From contig NZ_CP126539.1 in the NCBI RefSeq assembly GCF_030177755.1, positions 3,062,001-3,126,000 on the forward strand: a stretch of 64,000 nucleotides of DNA, given 5' to 3'. The DNA comes from Devosia sp. RR2S18 (GTDB lineage Bacteria > Pseudomonadota > Alphaproteobacteria > Rhizobiales > Devosiaceae). The notes under the pieces were generated by a model. That model searched no databases, was not told the DNA's origin, and saw only the letters and a list, made by a program, of their open reading frames with translations. The stretch's first letter is position 1. Every line of letters begins with the position of its first letter. Both the position numbers and the translations under genes were made by a program. Positions 47,529-56,138 of the stretch are shown here, in pieces.

Positions 47529-48269
47529 TCACGCCCGGCCGATATCGGCCTTCAGCCCCTTGCGGAGGAAAATCACGGCCAGAGCCTCCATGATGAGGTG
47601 ACCAGCCGAATTGCCGTCCAGCGCCGGCAACTCGATGCCTAGCACCTGGGCCAGACCGGCCAGCAACATGAAAGCAGCGACGATATAGGTCTTGTAGCCG
47701 GAGAATAGGGTCAATTCAGTGCTCCTGTGATGAAGTGGATCAGCGGGCGCCATGGCAAGTGCGGCCGCTCGAATGGCGGCCACCCGTGCTGTCCAGCCGC
47801 GCCCGAAAACGGAAAAGGTGGAGAGACGACCGAGAAAGCCCAGGCGCCGGTCACAAAGACTGCTGACCAGCGCTGCCGCGGAGCGCGACCGGATTGCCCC
47901 TAGGGTCAGAGGCCCGACGACACCGTCGACTGCAACGCCGAGCAGTACCTGCAAGGTGCGGACCGCTCGACCAGGTCCTGAGTTCACGGCGAAATCGAAC
48001 AACGCCAGGTCTAATCCCGCAGGCAGGTCACCGGCTCGGACGGCATTCCAGTAGCTGGCACGATAGATACGGGCGGCTTCAGCCCGCTTTAGGCCTCGCA
48101 CCGCACTCTTGGGCAGCTTCCACCAGGGGGAAACCTGGCGCCATCGCGCCAGCGTCTTGCGGGTGATGCCCATATTAGTGGCCCCGCCGGGGTCCTGCCG
48201 ATGGTCGACATAACCGCCCTCGTGCCGCAGCACCTCATCAAGGCAGAGGTCGAACCGCGTTCGCACCAT
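47529..48269 (-). CDS. GH108 N-acetylmuramidase with C-terminal membrane segments (GTA endolysin candidate)
   Basis: The 246-residue protein begins with a GH108 lysozyme-like domain (about 1-95): the catalytic Glu17 is in LRHEGGYVDHRQDPGGATN and is followed by MGITRKTL. A peptidoglycan-binding-like region is next (about 95-165). The last 60 residues contain two hydrophobic segments (about 193-213 and 224-238) that look like a holin or anchor. It lies 25 bases downstream of the GTA host-specificity gene on the same strand, so it is probably expressed with the particle genes and opens the cell wall for release. The hydrophobic tail may make it act as both holin and endolysin; that is inference. 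Confidence 0.85.
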   Translation of the reverse strand: MVRTRFDLCLDEVLRHEGGYVDHRQDPGGATNMGITRKTLARWRQVSPWWKLPKSAVRGLKRAEAARIYRASYWNAVRAGDLPAGLDLALFDFAVNSGPGRAVRTLQVLLGVAVDGVVGPLTLGAIRSRSAAALVSSLCDRRLGFLGRLSTFSVFGRGWTARVAAIRAAALAMAPADPLHHRSTELTLFSGYKTYIVAAFMLLAGLAQVLGIELPALDGNSAGHLIMEALAVIFLRKGLKADIGRA

Positions 48270-48293
48270 GGCCAGTTCTCCATAGTTCAGCTG

Positions 48294-51200
48294 TCAGGAA
48301 AAACTCACCACATGGGTGGTGCCGGTGAGGTCTGAGTGCCCGGCATAGACCCTCAGGACGCGCGTGCTGCCCAGCCATTCGGCTTCCACCGGTGCCACGC
48401 CAACGCGGCCATCGAGCAGCATCACCCTACGACCTTCAGAGATTTGGTGCATGCGATCGGCCGTACCGTCGGCACCGCGTACGAGGCCCCTGATCCGGAA
48501 GTGCCCCGGCCCGAGCAGGTCCGCATTCTGGAAGCCGATGACCTCCCAAGCTCCGGCGTCATTCTCGACGGCCAGTCGATTGGCACCGGCAAGCACTGCT
48601 TCTGCCGTCACCGAGGACAAGTGGCCGGCGAGGAGCTGGAGGTCGAGCTCTACAGCGCTATCCAGCACCCCAGCCACTCCCGGCGGGAGCCCCGCGGCCG
48701 TCCTGCCGACGACGGCGCGGCGACCGAGATCGACGACCGCAGCGCCCGTCACCTCCTCGGTTACCTGCAGGGCGCCCGGCCAGGGCTGCGCAAATCCGCC
48801 AAGCACCAAGCGCCCATGCGCCGATGATCCTCGCCCAGCCGGCAGATGCGCGGCAACGATGACCGGCAGCGCCGGAACCGCCGCGCCGCCAACCGACAGC
48901 ATGGGTCTATCGGGGTCGATCGCCACCGCGATCTCGGCGGGGACGCTTCGGGCGGTCACCCGCCGCGTCAGCCCGTCCCGTATCTCGCTGACCTCGAATG
49001 GTCCGCCAGCCAAGCCGACGAAATCCACAAGGTCGCCCGGCTCCAGCGCAAGGCGGGACGGCGGCAACTCGAAGGTTAGGGTCTCGCGCCCTACGCCCTT
49101 GGCGATCAGCAACCTCTCCGCCGCGACACGCGCGCCCTCGCCATCGAGCGTCAGGGCGTAAGCCTCGCGCTCCAGCGACCCAACGGCGTCAGTCAGTGCT
49201 GTAACCGTCCCGGCGAGATAGTCGCGTTCCCGATCAATATAACTCAGCGCCAGACGGCTGGCGGCTTCAGCCGGGTCGTCGCGCCGCTGCGTCAGGTCGG
49301 CACCCTCACCCGCCGACAAATCGGCCAAGGCGAGCAACGCGACATTCCCCCGCTTCGGTGCGGACAACCGCAGGCCATCGGCGTCATTACGCAGGCGTAG
49401 GCCAGCAATCGATATCAGCGGCTCCAGCGCCTCTCGCCCACTCGTCGTTTCGGCCAACACATAGCCGGCGATCATCGGCAGGGAAGGCTCCGCCCACAGT
49501 CCCACGCCATGCTCCGCCGCCACCGCCTCGGCCAGTTCAGCCGGCGTGGCCACACCCAGTCGCCCCGTCAGCCAATGCCCCGTTCGATGGTTCTCGCCGT
49601 CGGCCCAGACCTCGGTCATGGCGGGAAAGGCTGGATAGGGCCGCGCATCCCAGGTCCAGAGATAGATGCGCGAGATATCCACCATGCCCGGCGGATTGTT
49701 CGCCGCCTCGTTCCACCAGCGCTGATGCGCGCGCAGGAACTGCCGCTGGATCAGCGGATCGGGCGTACCTTTCGAAAAGTAAGGTCTTCCACCCTCGGCG
49801 CTCTTGCTGTCACCGAAGATGTTAGGCTGGTTGGCGCCCTTGTCGACCGCGCCGCATCCCAGTTCGGTGAACCAGATGGGCTTGGATCGGGGCACCCAGG
49901 CCGTTGGGCTAGCGCTTCTTACGCCGCCGGGGCGTTCGTGGTGCCGCTGGCTCCACCAGTTGACGAGATCCTTGAAGCGCCACACCCAATGCTCGCCATA
50001 AGCACCATCGGTGATCGGGCTCCGCAACTGCGCCGCCCGATCTGCCTCGCTCCCGTAGTACCAGTCGAAGCCTTCGCCGCCGGCGATGTTGCTGCTGAGG
50101 TAGTCGAGATCATAGCCGCTCTGATTGGCGTCCAAATGCGCGTTGCCATCGCGCCAGTCGGCCAGCGGCATGTAGTTGTCGATACCCACCGCATCGATAT
50201 CCGGCGAGGCCCAGAGCGGATCGAGATGAAAAAACTTCTCGCCCCCGCCCTGCACCCCGCCATATTCGCTCCAATCGGCCGCATAGGTGAGCTTGGTGCC
50301 CGTTCCCACCACGGCCCGCACATCGGCTGCCAAAGCCACCAGCGCTTCCACAAACGGAAAGCTGTTCCCCGGCCCCCGTATCCCCGTCAGCCCGCGCAAT
50401 TCCGAACCGATGACCAGCGCGTCGAGACCACCCGCCGCCGCGCCGAGCGCTGCATAATGGAGCACCATCTCGCAATAACGTGCTGCGAAGCTCGCCACCT
50501 GCGCCAGAGCTGCGCTCGTGCCGTCGGGCGAGCCGGATTGTCCAGCGGCGGGGTGACAAGTGATCCGGCCGCGCCAGGGATAAGCCGCCTGCTCGCCCCA
50601 GCCATAGGGGTCGGGCAGGCCGTTGTCGGCCGGCACGTCCATCATCACCATGGGATAGAGCGTCACCTGAAGGCCCCGGGCCTTGAGATCGGCGGTGGCC
50701 GCAAGCACTGCGGCATCCGATGGCGTGCCGCCATAGGCTGGGCCGCCATCATGCGTGGAGACTACCGGAACCTGGTCGCGCGTAAAGCCCGCGACACTCC
50801 ATTCGGTCCCCGTCACCTGGCGGTTTGCGGCTTCCACCCGCGGCCTGATCCGGCAGGCTTCGCAGCGCAGATCATCACCGAACCAGGCGACCACCAGCGC
50901 CACGCGCTCGAGATTGGGACAGAGCGCCACCAGCTCATCGATCGAGACCGTCCAGTCGCTAACGCCGCTCGTCAGGTGCATGTTCTCGGCGGCCGTGACA
51001 CCCGGGCTCACCACCCGCACTCGCGGCACCGGGTCATAGCCGAACTCGGTCGCGCCGGGGATCACGGTGATGGCCCGAATGGACGGCTCCAGATCCCCGA
51101 CTAGCCGGCACAGCTCCACGCTCAGTTGCGGGATGCGATTGCCGAAGCGGCCCAGCGGCAATTGCTCCACAACGAGGTAGCAGATCCCGCGATAGGCTGG

Positions 51201-51677
51201 CGCGATACCCTGCGTCGCCTCGATCAGCCCGTCGGGGAACTGGTCCTCGGTGCCCCGATAAAACCGCAGCGTCAGACCGTCGGTGTCGAGCGATTGCCCG
51301 TCCGCCCAGATGCGCCCCAGCCGCTGCACCTCGCCCTCGCAGAACGCCACGGCAAAGCTGGCGCCCACCTGCTCGGCGTCCGGGCTGCCCATGCCCTTGG
51401 CGCCACTCCCATCGGCATCGAGCAGTTCCAGCTCGCGTGCCCAGATGATGTTGCCACTGAGCCGTGCCCAACCATAAAGCCGGGGCACGGCGCCGCCTTC
51501 CGACGAGCCCTGGATGCGAATGTCGCTCGCGCCAGGCTGCCGACGCTCGCCAAAGATCATGCCGTCCACGGCCGATCCGGCGAGAGCGCCCAAGGCGCGC
51601 CCGGCCATGGCACCGAACGGGCCGCCCACCAGCCCGCCAACGAACTGCCCCGCCAGCGAAAGCGCCAAAGTGGCCAT
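48294..51677 (-). CDS. GTA host-specificity megatron protein (RcGTA g15 homologue)
   Basis: This 1127-residue protein is the largest of the GTA. The N-terminus (about 1-60) is hydrophobic and glycine-rich, like tail-hub penetration segments. A TIM-barrel glycoside-hydrolase-like domain lies at about 380-720 (markers DPYGWGEQAAYPWRGRI and ELGCGAVDKGANQP), followed by phage-tail beta domains to the C-terminus. In RcGTA the g15 product forms the distal tail hub and receptor-binding part. Length agrees with the family. It lies 24 bases after the NlpC/P60 gene. Confidence 0.94.
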   Translation of the reverse strand: MATLALSLAGQFVGGLVGGPFGAMAGRALGALAGSAVDGMIFGERRQPGASDIRIQGSSEGGAVPRLYGWARLSGNIIWARELELLDADGSGAKGMGSPDAEQVGASFAVAFCEGEVQRLGRIWADGQSLDTDGLTLRFYRGTEDQFPDGLIEATQGIAPAYRGICYLVVEQLPLGRFGNRIPQLSVELCRLVGDLEPSIRAITVIPGATEFGYDPVPRVRVVSPGVTAAENMHLTSGVSDWTVSIDELVALCPNLERVALVVAWFGDDLRCEACRIRPRVEAANRQVTGTEWSVAGFTRDQVPVVSTHDGGPAYGGTPSDAAVLAATADLKARGLQVTLYPMVMMDVPADNGLPDPYGWGEQAAYPWRGRITCHPAAGQSGSPDGTSAALAQVASFAARYCEMVLHYAALGAAAGGLDALVIGSELRGLTGIRGPGNSFPFVEALVALAADVRAVVGTGTKLTYAADWSEYGGVQGGGEKFFHLDPLWASPDIDAVGIDNYMPLADWRDGNAHLDANQSGYDLDYLSSNIAGGEGFDWYYGSEADRAAQLRSPITDGAYGEHWVWRFKDLVNWWSQRHHERPGGVRSASPTAWVPRSKPIWFTELGCGAVDKGANQPNIFGDSKSAEGGRPYFSKGTPDPLIQRQFLRAHQRWWNEAANNPPGMVDISRIYLWTWDARPYPAFPAMTEVWADGENHRTGHWLTGRLGVATPAELAEAVAAEHGVGLWAEPSLPMIAGYVLAETTSGREALEPLISIAGLRLRNDADGLRLSAPKRGNVALLALADLSAGEGADLTQRRDDPAEAASRLALSYIDRERDYLAGTVTALTDAVGSLEREAYALTLDGEGARVAAERLLIAKGVGRETLTFELPPSRLALEPGDLVDFVGLAGGPFEVSEIRDGLTRRVTARSVPAEIAVAIDPDRPMLSVGGAAVPALPVIVAAHLPAGRGSSAHGRLVLGGFAQPWPGALQVTEEVTGAAVVDLGRRAVVGRTAAGLPPGVAGVLDSAVELDLQLLAGHLSSVTAEAVLAGANRLAVENDAGAWEVIGFQNADLLGPGHFRIRGLVRGADGTADRMHQISEGRRVMLLDGRVGVAPVEAEWLGSTRVLRVYAGHSDLTGTTHVVSFS

Positions 51678-51701
51678 GAAATGTCCTTGCTGTTGAAGAG
51701 A

Positions 51702-52118
51702 TCAGGGGAACCAGAAGCGGCCGCTGATCCGCCGCGCCCAGGCTTCGGTCAGATTGGCCTCGACGACGCCGAGCCGTTCCTGCGCGTGGATGAAGCGCTG
51801 CGGCGAAACCATAATCCCGCAATGCTTGGGCTCGGCCATGCCGCTGAGTCTAAACAGCACAACCTGCCCAGCTTCCACCGGCCCGGTCACCGGCATCAGC
51901 AATTGCTCCGCCGCCGCGCGCAGCGCCCCGGCATGCTCGGGATCGCGCATGTCGGCGCGATAGGGCGGCACGGCCATGGGCTCGCCGCCATAGAGATCCC
52001 GCCACACCCCGCGCAGCAGCCCCAGGCAATCACAGCCGGCGCCCGCAAGCGATGCCTGATGCCGATAGGGCGTACCGAGGAATTTACGCGCCGCCGCAAC
52101 CGCCGCCGCCGCCTTCAT
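51702..52118 (-). CDS. NlpC/P60 cell-wall peptidase of the GTA tail (RcGTA g14 homologue)
   Basis: The 138-residue protein has the NlpC/P60 fold: the catalytic cysteine is in GAGCDCLGLL (Cys31 more likely than Cys29) and the histidine is in EPKHCGIMV (near 97). It probably cuts peptidoglycan stems of the recipient during DNA entry. The start overlaps the stop of the DUF2163 gene by 4 bases. Confidence 0.93.
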   Translation of the reverse strand: MKAAAAVAAARKFLGTPYRHQASLAGAGCDCLGLLRGVWRDLYGGEPMAVPPYRADMRDPEHAGALRAAAEQLLMPVTGPVEAGQVVLFRLSGMAEPKHCGIMVSPQRFIHAQERLGVVEANLTEAWARRISGRFWFP

Positions 52119-53005
52119 TTCACGACCGCTCGGCCGTCCAGCGGATCGCCGTTGCGCGGGTGGCGCAGCACATAGTCACTGCCTGGAATATGAGGAAAGC
52201 CACGAAAGTTGGCTGCATTGCCAAAGCGATCCCGACAGGTGGCAAAGCGTCTGTCGCAGCCGGCGGTCACCACCAGTGTGTCGCCCGGCTCGATCCAGTC
52301 GGCCACCCGCATGGCAAAGCCGAGCACGTCGCCCGCGCCGGTGCGTTCATGGCTCATCACCGGATCGCTCAGGTCCGCGCGCTTGCCCGTGCTCCAGCCT
52401 GCTCGCCCGAACGCAAACCACCCAGCTGCGAAACTCTCCAGCCCCGATACCAGGCAGCGATAGGGATCATCCAACCCAATCACGGTCGCCTCGCCTCGGC
52501 GCGCGGGGTCGTTGAGATCCACCCCGCAGCGTCCATCCCCCAATTGCGCATCGCACAGGCTCTGGTAAACGCGCCCATGCACCGCCTGCAGCCCCTGCTG
52601 CGGCGAGCGCAGTTCGGCCCGGAACACGCCGTCCTCGCGCACGCTCTCTCCGATGGTGTCGGTGCGCAACAGCACGCGCTGCCCCACCTCGGCCCAGTTC
52701 ACCCGCCAGCTTTCCACCACCGCGCCGTCATAGCGCCCCAACGCAATATCCCCTTCGGTGATCGCCGCATCGGTCAGTATGCCCAGCACCTCGCCCGTCG
52801 CTACCTCAGCGCCCAGCCGCGCCGGCGCCTCGCCGCTATCCAAGCCGGACGCTGGCGAATAGGTCAGGCCGCCAAATTCGAGCAGGCAATCATGGTCGGT
52901 AAAGCCCAGCACCAGCCCGTCCCGCCGCACCAGCTTCCAGCAGGTGCACAGGGTCGTCTCGCCGCTCGCCAAATGGCCGGCAAGCCCTGCTTCCAGCCCC
53001 CTCAT
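52115..53005 (-). CDS. DUF2163 distal tail protein (RcGTA g13 homologue)
   Basis: The 296-residue protein matches the DUF2163/phage BR0599 tail family of GTAs. The N-terminal half has SGETTLCTCWKLVRRDG and LGFTDHDCLLEFGG, and the C-terminal half (about 200-290) has DPVMSHERTGAGDVLGF and VTAGCDRRFATCRDRFGN with several cysteines. In the RcGTA structure this protein forms part of the tail hub and binds an iron-sulfur cluster through such cysteines; whether that holds here is inference. It overlaps its neighbours on both sides by 4 bases. Confidence 0.92.
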   Translation of the reverse strand: MRGLEAGLAGHLASGETTLCTCWKLVRRDGLVLGFTDHDCLLEFGGLTYSPASGLDSGEAPARLGAEVATGEVLGILTDAAITEGDIALGRYDGAVVESWRVNWAEVGQRVLLRTDTIGESVREDGVFRAELRSPQQGLQAVHGRVYQSLCDAQLGDGRCGVDLNDPARRGEATVIGLDDPYRCLVSGLESFAAGWFAFGRAGWSTGKRADLSDPVMSHERTGAGDVLGFAMRVADWIEPGDTLVVTAGCDRRFATCRDRFGNAANFRGFPHIPGSDYVLRHPRNGDPLDGRAVVK

Positions 53006-53619
53006 AGGAGAATCTCCACCAGCGGAATGGACGGCACCTCGGCGCCATCAAAACTTGAAAGCTCGATATCCAGCCGGTCGGTATCGAAGCGCACCGGCAC
53101 ATCGAACAGAAACCCCGCGGTGACGCTTGCACCCGCCATGGGCGGCACGGCAAAACTGACGAGCCCCGTCGTTTCATCGAGCGTCCAGCCGCCCGCCTCA
53201 ACCCCTCCCACCGCCACCAACACCGAACCCGCCACGGGTTTGCGGATCGGCCGGAGATAGGGATCGAACACAGCCCCATAGCGCTTGATCAGCTGAAACG
53301 CGGTCCGCACCCCGTCTCCGGTGCCAATCTCCTGGTCCAGCGCTGTTGGCACCGGGCCGCCACTCGAATGGTCCAGCCCGTCGCGCCAGAGGAAGCCGTG
53401 CAGCCGTCCCCGCCGCTCCTCAAAAAAGGCGAGCACCGCCGCCATGTCGGCCCTTGACTTGATGCCATAGCCGGCATTGTAGCGCCGCCGCGAATGTCGC
53501 CAGCGGCTGTTGCGCTCCTCACCGCCACCGGCCAGCGTCACCACATCGGTGCGCCGCTCGGGCCCACCGCGCGCGCCCAGCGCCACATCGAGCGGAAACC
53601 TCACATGATGGAATGCCAT
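53002..53619 (-). CDS. DUF2460 distal tail protein (RcGTA g12 homologue)
   Basis: The 205-residue protein starts MAFHHVRFPLDVALGARGG and has the family signature YNAGYGIKSRADMAAVLAFF and LHGFLWRDGLDHSS (about 45-90), placing it in the DUF2460 tail family. It forms the distal tail ring in RcGTA. Upstream lies the tape measure gene, separated by 158 bases that hold a repeat element (53652-53762). Confidence 0.92.
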   Translation of the reverse strand: MAFHHVRFPLDVALGARGGPERRTDVVTLAGGGEERNSRWRHSRRRYNAGYGIKSRADMAAVLAFFEERRGRLHGFLWRDGLDHSSGGPVPTALDQEIGTGDGVRTAFQLIKRYGAVFDPYLRPIRKPVAGSVLVAVGGVEAGGWTLDETTGLVSFAVPPMAGASVTAGFLFDVPVRFDTDRLDIELSSFDGAEVPSIPLVEILL

Positions 53620-53651
53620 TGGTTTTCTCCAAGATTATCGGCGCGGGTGTC

Positions 53652-53762
53652 ACCCCCACCCAGCCTCCCCCTGGAGGGGGAGGAGCTACCCCCGAGTGAG
53701 CCCCTGTGCCGCCGCAAACTCGATAGATCCCTCCCCCTACCAGGGGGAGGCTAGGTGGGGGT
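53652..53762. repeat. Two-hairpin intergenic element, copy A
   Basis: This 111-bp element has 21-base terminal inverted repeats that match at 20 positions (53652-53672 and 53742-53762). Each end also folds by itself: CCTCCCCC/GGGGGAGG at 53664-53683 and a perfect 9-base stem CCTCCCCCT/AGGGGGAGG at 53730-53750. It fills the gap between the tape measure and DUF2460 genes. Related copies are at 55275-55382, 56734-56837 and, as a half, at 3489-3518. Confidence 0.85.
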
Positions 53763-53777
53763 TGTCACGAGAGGCAC

Positions 53778-54323
53778 TCAGCTCCCACGGGCGCCCCGCT
53801 TCACCGCTCGTAGCAGCATGGCGCTGACCTCCGCCTCACTCGCCACAAAGCTCCTTGCATCGCCGGCTGTCACGTTGAACGTCACCTGCACCGCGCCACC
53901 ACCACCGGCGACACCCAGCCGTCCATCCGAACCTCGCCGGAGCGGCATGATGGCCTCCGCCCCAGCTTCCCCGGCGAGTCCCAAGCCCCGCCCTAGCGGA
54001 AAGTAGCTGGGTGCTGCGATCACCCCGCCCTTGGCAAAGGGCGTGATCGGCAGCACCGGATTGGCTGCGGTGAATACACTCTCCACCAGTCCGCCCACCA
54101 ACGTCCCCAGCGGCTTGATTGCCGCCTTGAGCGCGATGTCGGCAAAGCTGCGGGCGATCTCGCCCAGCAGGCTGCGGAACGAACGTCCATCCACCAGCGC
54201 CCCGCGAAAGGCGGTCGAAATCGAGCGCGCCACGCCATCGGCCAGATCGCCAATCCGCTCCAGCTCGGTCGAAACCGCGCCGAGCTCACCGCGGAAATCG
54301 CCTTCAAAAAGATCATCTGCCAT
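53778..54323 (-). CDS. GTA tape measure protein (RcGTA g11 homologue)
   Basis: The 181-residue protein is short, as expected for the GTA tail. It begins with a helical region (about 1-75) and has the family stretch GRSFRSLLGEIARSFADIAL followed by a Gly/Pro-rich hydrophobic centre (about 77-110) and GLGLAGEAGAEAIMPLRR (about 123-140). The C-terminus is a small beta-rich part. It sets tail length and probably crosses the membrane. It overlaps the upstream chaperone gene by 11 bases. Confidence 0.9.
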   Translation of the reverse strand: MADDLFEGDFRGELGAVSTELERIGDLADGVARSISTAFRGALVDGRSFRSLLGEIARSFADIALKAAIKPLGTLVGGLVESVFTAANPVLPITPFAKGGVIAAPSYFPLGRGLGLAGEAGAEAIMPLRRGSDGRLGVAGGGGAVQVTFNVTAGDARSFVASEAEVSAMLLRAVKRGARGS

Positions 54324-54504
54324 CGGGAAACTGCGCCATCAGCGCCTCCAATTCCTGGCGCCCCAGCGGTCCCGGGCGCTCGCCAAGCAGCGCGCTCCAG
54401 GCCGAAGCTAGTTCGCGCGGCGTCATGGTCCAGAAGTCGCGCGGTGCCAGCCGCAGCACGCCCAGTCCGAAGCCCATCGCGTCGCCCCAGGGGAACGTGC
54501 TCAT
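54313..54504 (-). CDS. Small tail-assembly chaperone (rcc01693-type, RcGTA g10.1)
   Basis: The 63-residue protein has the typical pattern of this GTA family: GLGVLRLAPRDFWTMTPREL (about 12-31), then a helix and a charged C-terminus. It is a predicted tail-assembly chaperone expressed just before the tape measure protein. It overlaps the preceding gene by 4 bases and the next by 11 bases. Such paired chaperone frames in phages are sometimes linked by frameshifting, but here both have their own start. Confidence 0.88.
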   Translation of the reverse strand: MSTFPWGDAMGFGLGVLRLAPRDFWTMTPRELASAWSALLGERPGPLGRQELEALMAQFPDGR

Positions 54505-54815
54505 GCCGGCTCTCCGAAGGTCGCCCGCAACAGCCGGGCCGCAATTTCGGCCGCGCCCTTGAGCCCGCCTTCAATGGTCAGCCGCGCCAGATCGTCATCG
54601 GTGACCGCGTTACCGCCGCCGCGCAGACCGGCGCCCAGGATTGCCGTCAGGTCCCGCGCCGAAATCCGCCCGGCGCCAAAGCGATCAGCGAGCCCGACGA
54701 GATCGCCCGCCTGCAGCCGCGCTTCGAGTTCAGCCAAAGCGCCCAGCGTCAGGCACAAGATCATCCGCTCGCCGCCGATAACGGCATCGATTTCACCCCG
54801 TTGGGTGTTCGCCAT
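54501..54815 (-). CDS. GTA tail-assembly chaperone (RcGTA g10 homologue)
   Basis: The 104-residue protein begins MANTQRGEIDAVIGGE and has LTLGALAELEARLQAGDL (about 23-40), the pattern of the GTA gp10/phage tail chaperone family. It is mostly alpha-helical after a short beta hairpin. It lies 25 bases downstream of the tail tube gene and overlaps the next chaperone gene by 4 bases. Confidence 0.9.
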   Translation of the reverse strand: MANTQRGEIDAVIGGERMILCLTLGALAELEARLQAGDLVGLADRFGAGRISARDLTAILGAGLRGGGNAVTDDDLARLTIEGGLKGAAEIAARLLRATFGEPA

Positions 54816-54840
54816 GCTTGTTCTCCGGTTGATAAGCGGC

Positions 54841-55254
54841 TCAGATCGCCGCGAAACTCACTTCGCCCGCACTTTCGAGCGCCAGGTCGAAGGTGACTTC
54901 CCCCGCATGATCCGCCGAAAACTCCAGCGCCACGATCTGAAAGGGTCCTTCGACGACGCCGAAATCGGGCAGCACCAGCTGCCAGCGCCTTATGATGCCA
55001 CCAAAGAAGAGCGCCCTTATCTGCGCGTCCGAAGCCTGGTCCTTGAACACCCCGGCCCCCGAGAGGGAGGCGCGCTTGACCCCGCCACCGGCCAGCAATT
55101 CCCGCCACCGCCCGGCGCTCTCGGCGTCGGTCGTGTCCACCGTTGCGGCATTGAGCGCCAGCGCCCGCGTCCGCAGCCCGGCCACCGTCAAAAAACTGCC
55201 CGCGCCGTCAGCGTCGAGCTTGAGCAACATGTTCTTCCCGCTCTGCGCGGCCAT
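54841..55254 (-). CDS. Major tail tube protein, TP901-1 family (RcGTA g9 homologue)
   Basis: The 137-residue protein starts MAAQSGKNMLLKLDADG and has the tail-tube motif LAGGGVKRASLSGAGVFKD (about 51-69), with a beta-sandwich pattern to the C-terminus. It polymerises as the GTA tail tube. It is preceded by a 133-base gap that contains repeat element B, so its translation does not depend on the upstream gene. Confidence 0.93.
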   Translation of the reverse strand: MAAQSGKNMLLKLDADGAGSFLTVAGLRTRALALNAATVDTTDAESAGRWRELLAGGGVKRASLSGAGVFKDQASDAQIRALFFGGIIRRWQLVLPDFGVVEGPFQIVALEFSADHAGEVTFDLALESAGEVSFAAI

Positions 55255-55274
55255 CGATCTCTCCTGTTATTCGC

Positions 55275-55382
55275 CCCCCACCCGCCCCCCTCTAAGGGGG
55301 AGGAGCATTCCGGGTGCAGGCCTCAATCTCCCAGCAAACTCCGGCAGGTTCCTCCCCCTCCCAGGGGGAGGCTAGGTGGGGG
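55275..55382. repeat. Two-hairpin intergenic element, copy B
   Basis: This element of about 108 bp has the same layout as copy A. The right end AGGGGGAGGCTAGGTGGGGG is identical, with a perfect 9-base stem CCTCCCCCT/AGGGGGAGG at 55351-55371. The left end CCCCCACCCGCCCCCCT is one base shorter and forms a weaker hairpin. It fills the gap between the DUF3168 and tail tube genes. The central parts of A and B share CGCAAACTC- and CAGCAAACTC-like words but are otherwise diverged. Confidence 0.82.
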
Positions 55383-55387
55383 TAGCC

Positions 55388-55792
55388 TCAAGTGGCGGCT
55401 TCAACCTCACTCATCACCCGCAAGCTCACCGCCGCCCGCGCCCACCCGGTCTTGCTATCGATCACCGTATCCGTCCGCACATGCTCGACCGAGCTCACCA
55501 CCAGCCCCGGCACACTCAGCGCCAGCGCCACCGCCACCACCCCTTCGGCAATCTCAACCGCCGCCCGCCGGCTCGGCTGGTCACTCCAGCAATGAAGCAG
55601 CAGGCGGTGTTCGTGGCCGGGCACGAGATCGGCGTCACGCTGGATCAGGTCATGACGGGCAAGCACCACATAAGGCGGTTTCCGGCCCTTGGGCGGGGCA
55701 TCGAACACCCCCTGTCCGATCAGCGGTGCCAGCACCGCATCGGCCCTGAGCGCGCCCACCAGCGCATCCTGCAGCAACACGACTGGATGCAT
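55388..55792 (-). CDS. DUF3168 head-tail connector/tail completion protein (RcGTA g8 homologue)
   Basis: The 134-residue protein starts MHPVVLLQDALVGALRADAV and has the DUF3168 core, including LLLHCWSDQPSRRAAVEIAE (about 64-83). In RcGTA it is the tail terminator at the head-tail junction. It lies 4 bases after the head-tail adaptor gene. Repeat element B begins right after its stop codon. Confidence 0.9.
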   Translation of the reverse strand: MHPVVLLQDALVGALRADAVLAPLIGQGVFDAPPKGRKPPYVVLARHDLIQRDADLVPGHEHRLLLHCWSDQPSRRAAVEIAEGVVAVALALSVPGLVVSSVEHVRTDTVIDSKTGWARAAVSLRVMSEVEAAT

Positions 55793-55796
55793 CGCC

Positions 55797-56138
55797 TTAC
55801 CCCGTGTAGCTGGTTTCGCGGCAGGCGCAGCTGAGATAGGCGCAGCGCCCGTTGAGATCGCTCGCGCTCACCACTTCCAGATTCCGCCCGCGATAGACGA
55901 TGCGATCCCCCGGTGAGACGTCGCGCCGAAAGCGCAGCACCACCGAATGGGAGATCGCCACCACGCGACCGTCGCCGTCGGTGGCCTGCCGCCCGGCATG
56001 GCTGCGCACCCGTGCCCAGAGCTGGGTGATCGGCACATAGAGAGCCGCATGCCCGCCGCCCACCTCATCCACCAGCTCGCGGCGCTTGAGTTCCACCCGG
56101 TCGGTGAGCGTGCCGATCGGCGGCACTTTCTCGCTCAA
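55797..56138 (-). CDS. Head-tail adaptor protein (RcGTA g7 homologue)
   Basis: The 113-residue protein belongs to the phage head-tail adaptor family (gp16 SPP1-like beta barrel), with IGTLTDRVELKRRELVDE at the start, AHVRS-like AQLWARVRSHAGRQ in the middle, and GDRIVYRGRNLEVVSASD near 75-92. It overlaps the upstream connector gene by 4 bases. Confidence 0.9.
   Translation of the reverse strand: MSEKVPPIGTLTDRVELKRRELVDEVGGGHAALYVPITQLWARVRSHAGRQATDGDGRVVAISHSVVLRFRRDVSPGDRIVYRGRNLEVVSASDLNGRCAYLSCACRETSYTG

Noticed and set aside
49509..51104. 531-codon open frame opposite the GTA megatron gene
   Set aside because: Its composition (His, Arg and Gly rich) is what the complement of a high-GC gene gives; no motif or ribosome site was found.
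53646..53767. TGTCA on both sides of repeat copy A, suggesting a target-site duplication
   Set aside because: Copies B and C show no flanking duplication, and part of the word can be read as element sequence.
54313..54815. Programmed frameshift between the two tail chaperone genes
   Set aside because: Each frame has its own start with an ATGA overlap, and no slippery sequence was identified.
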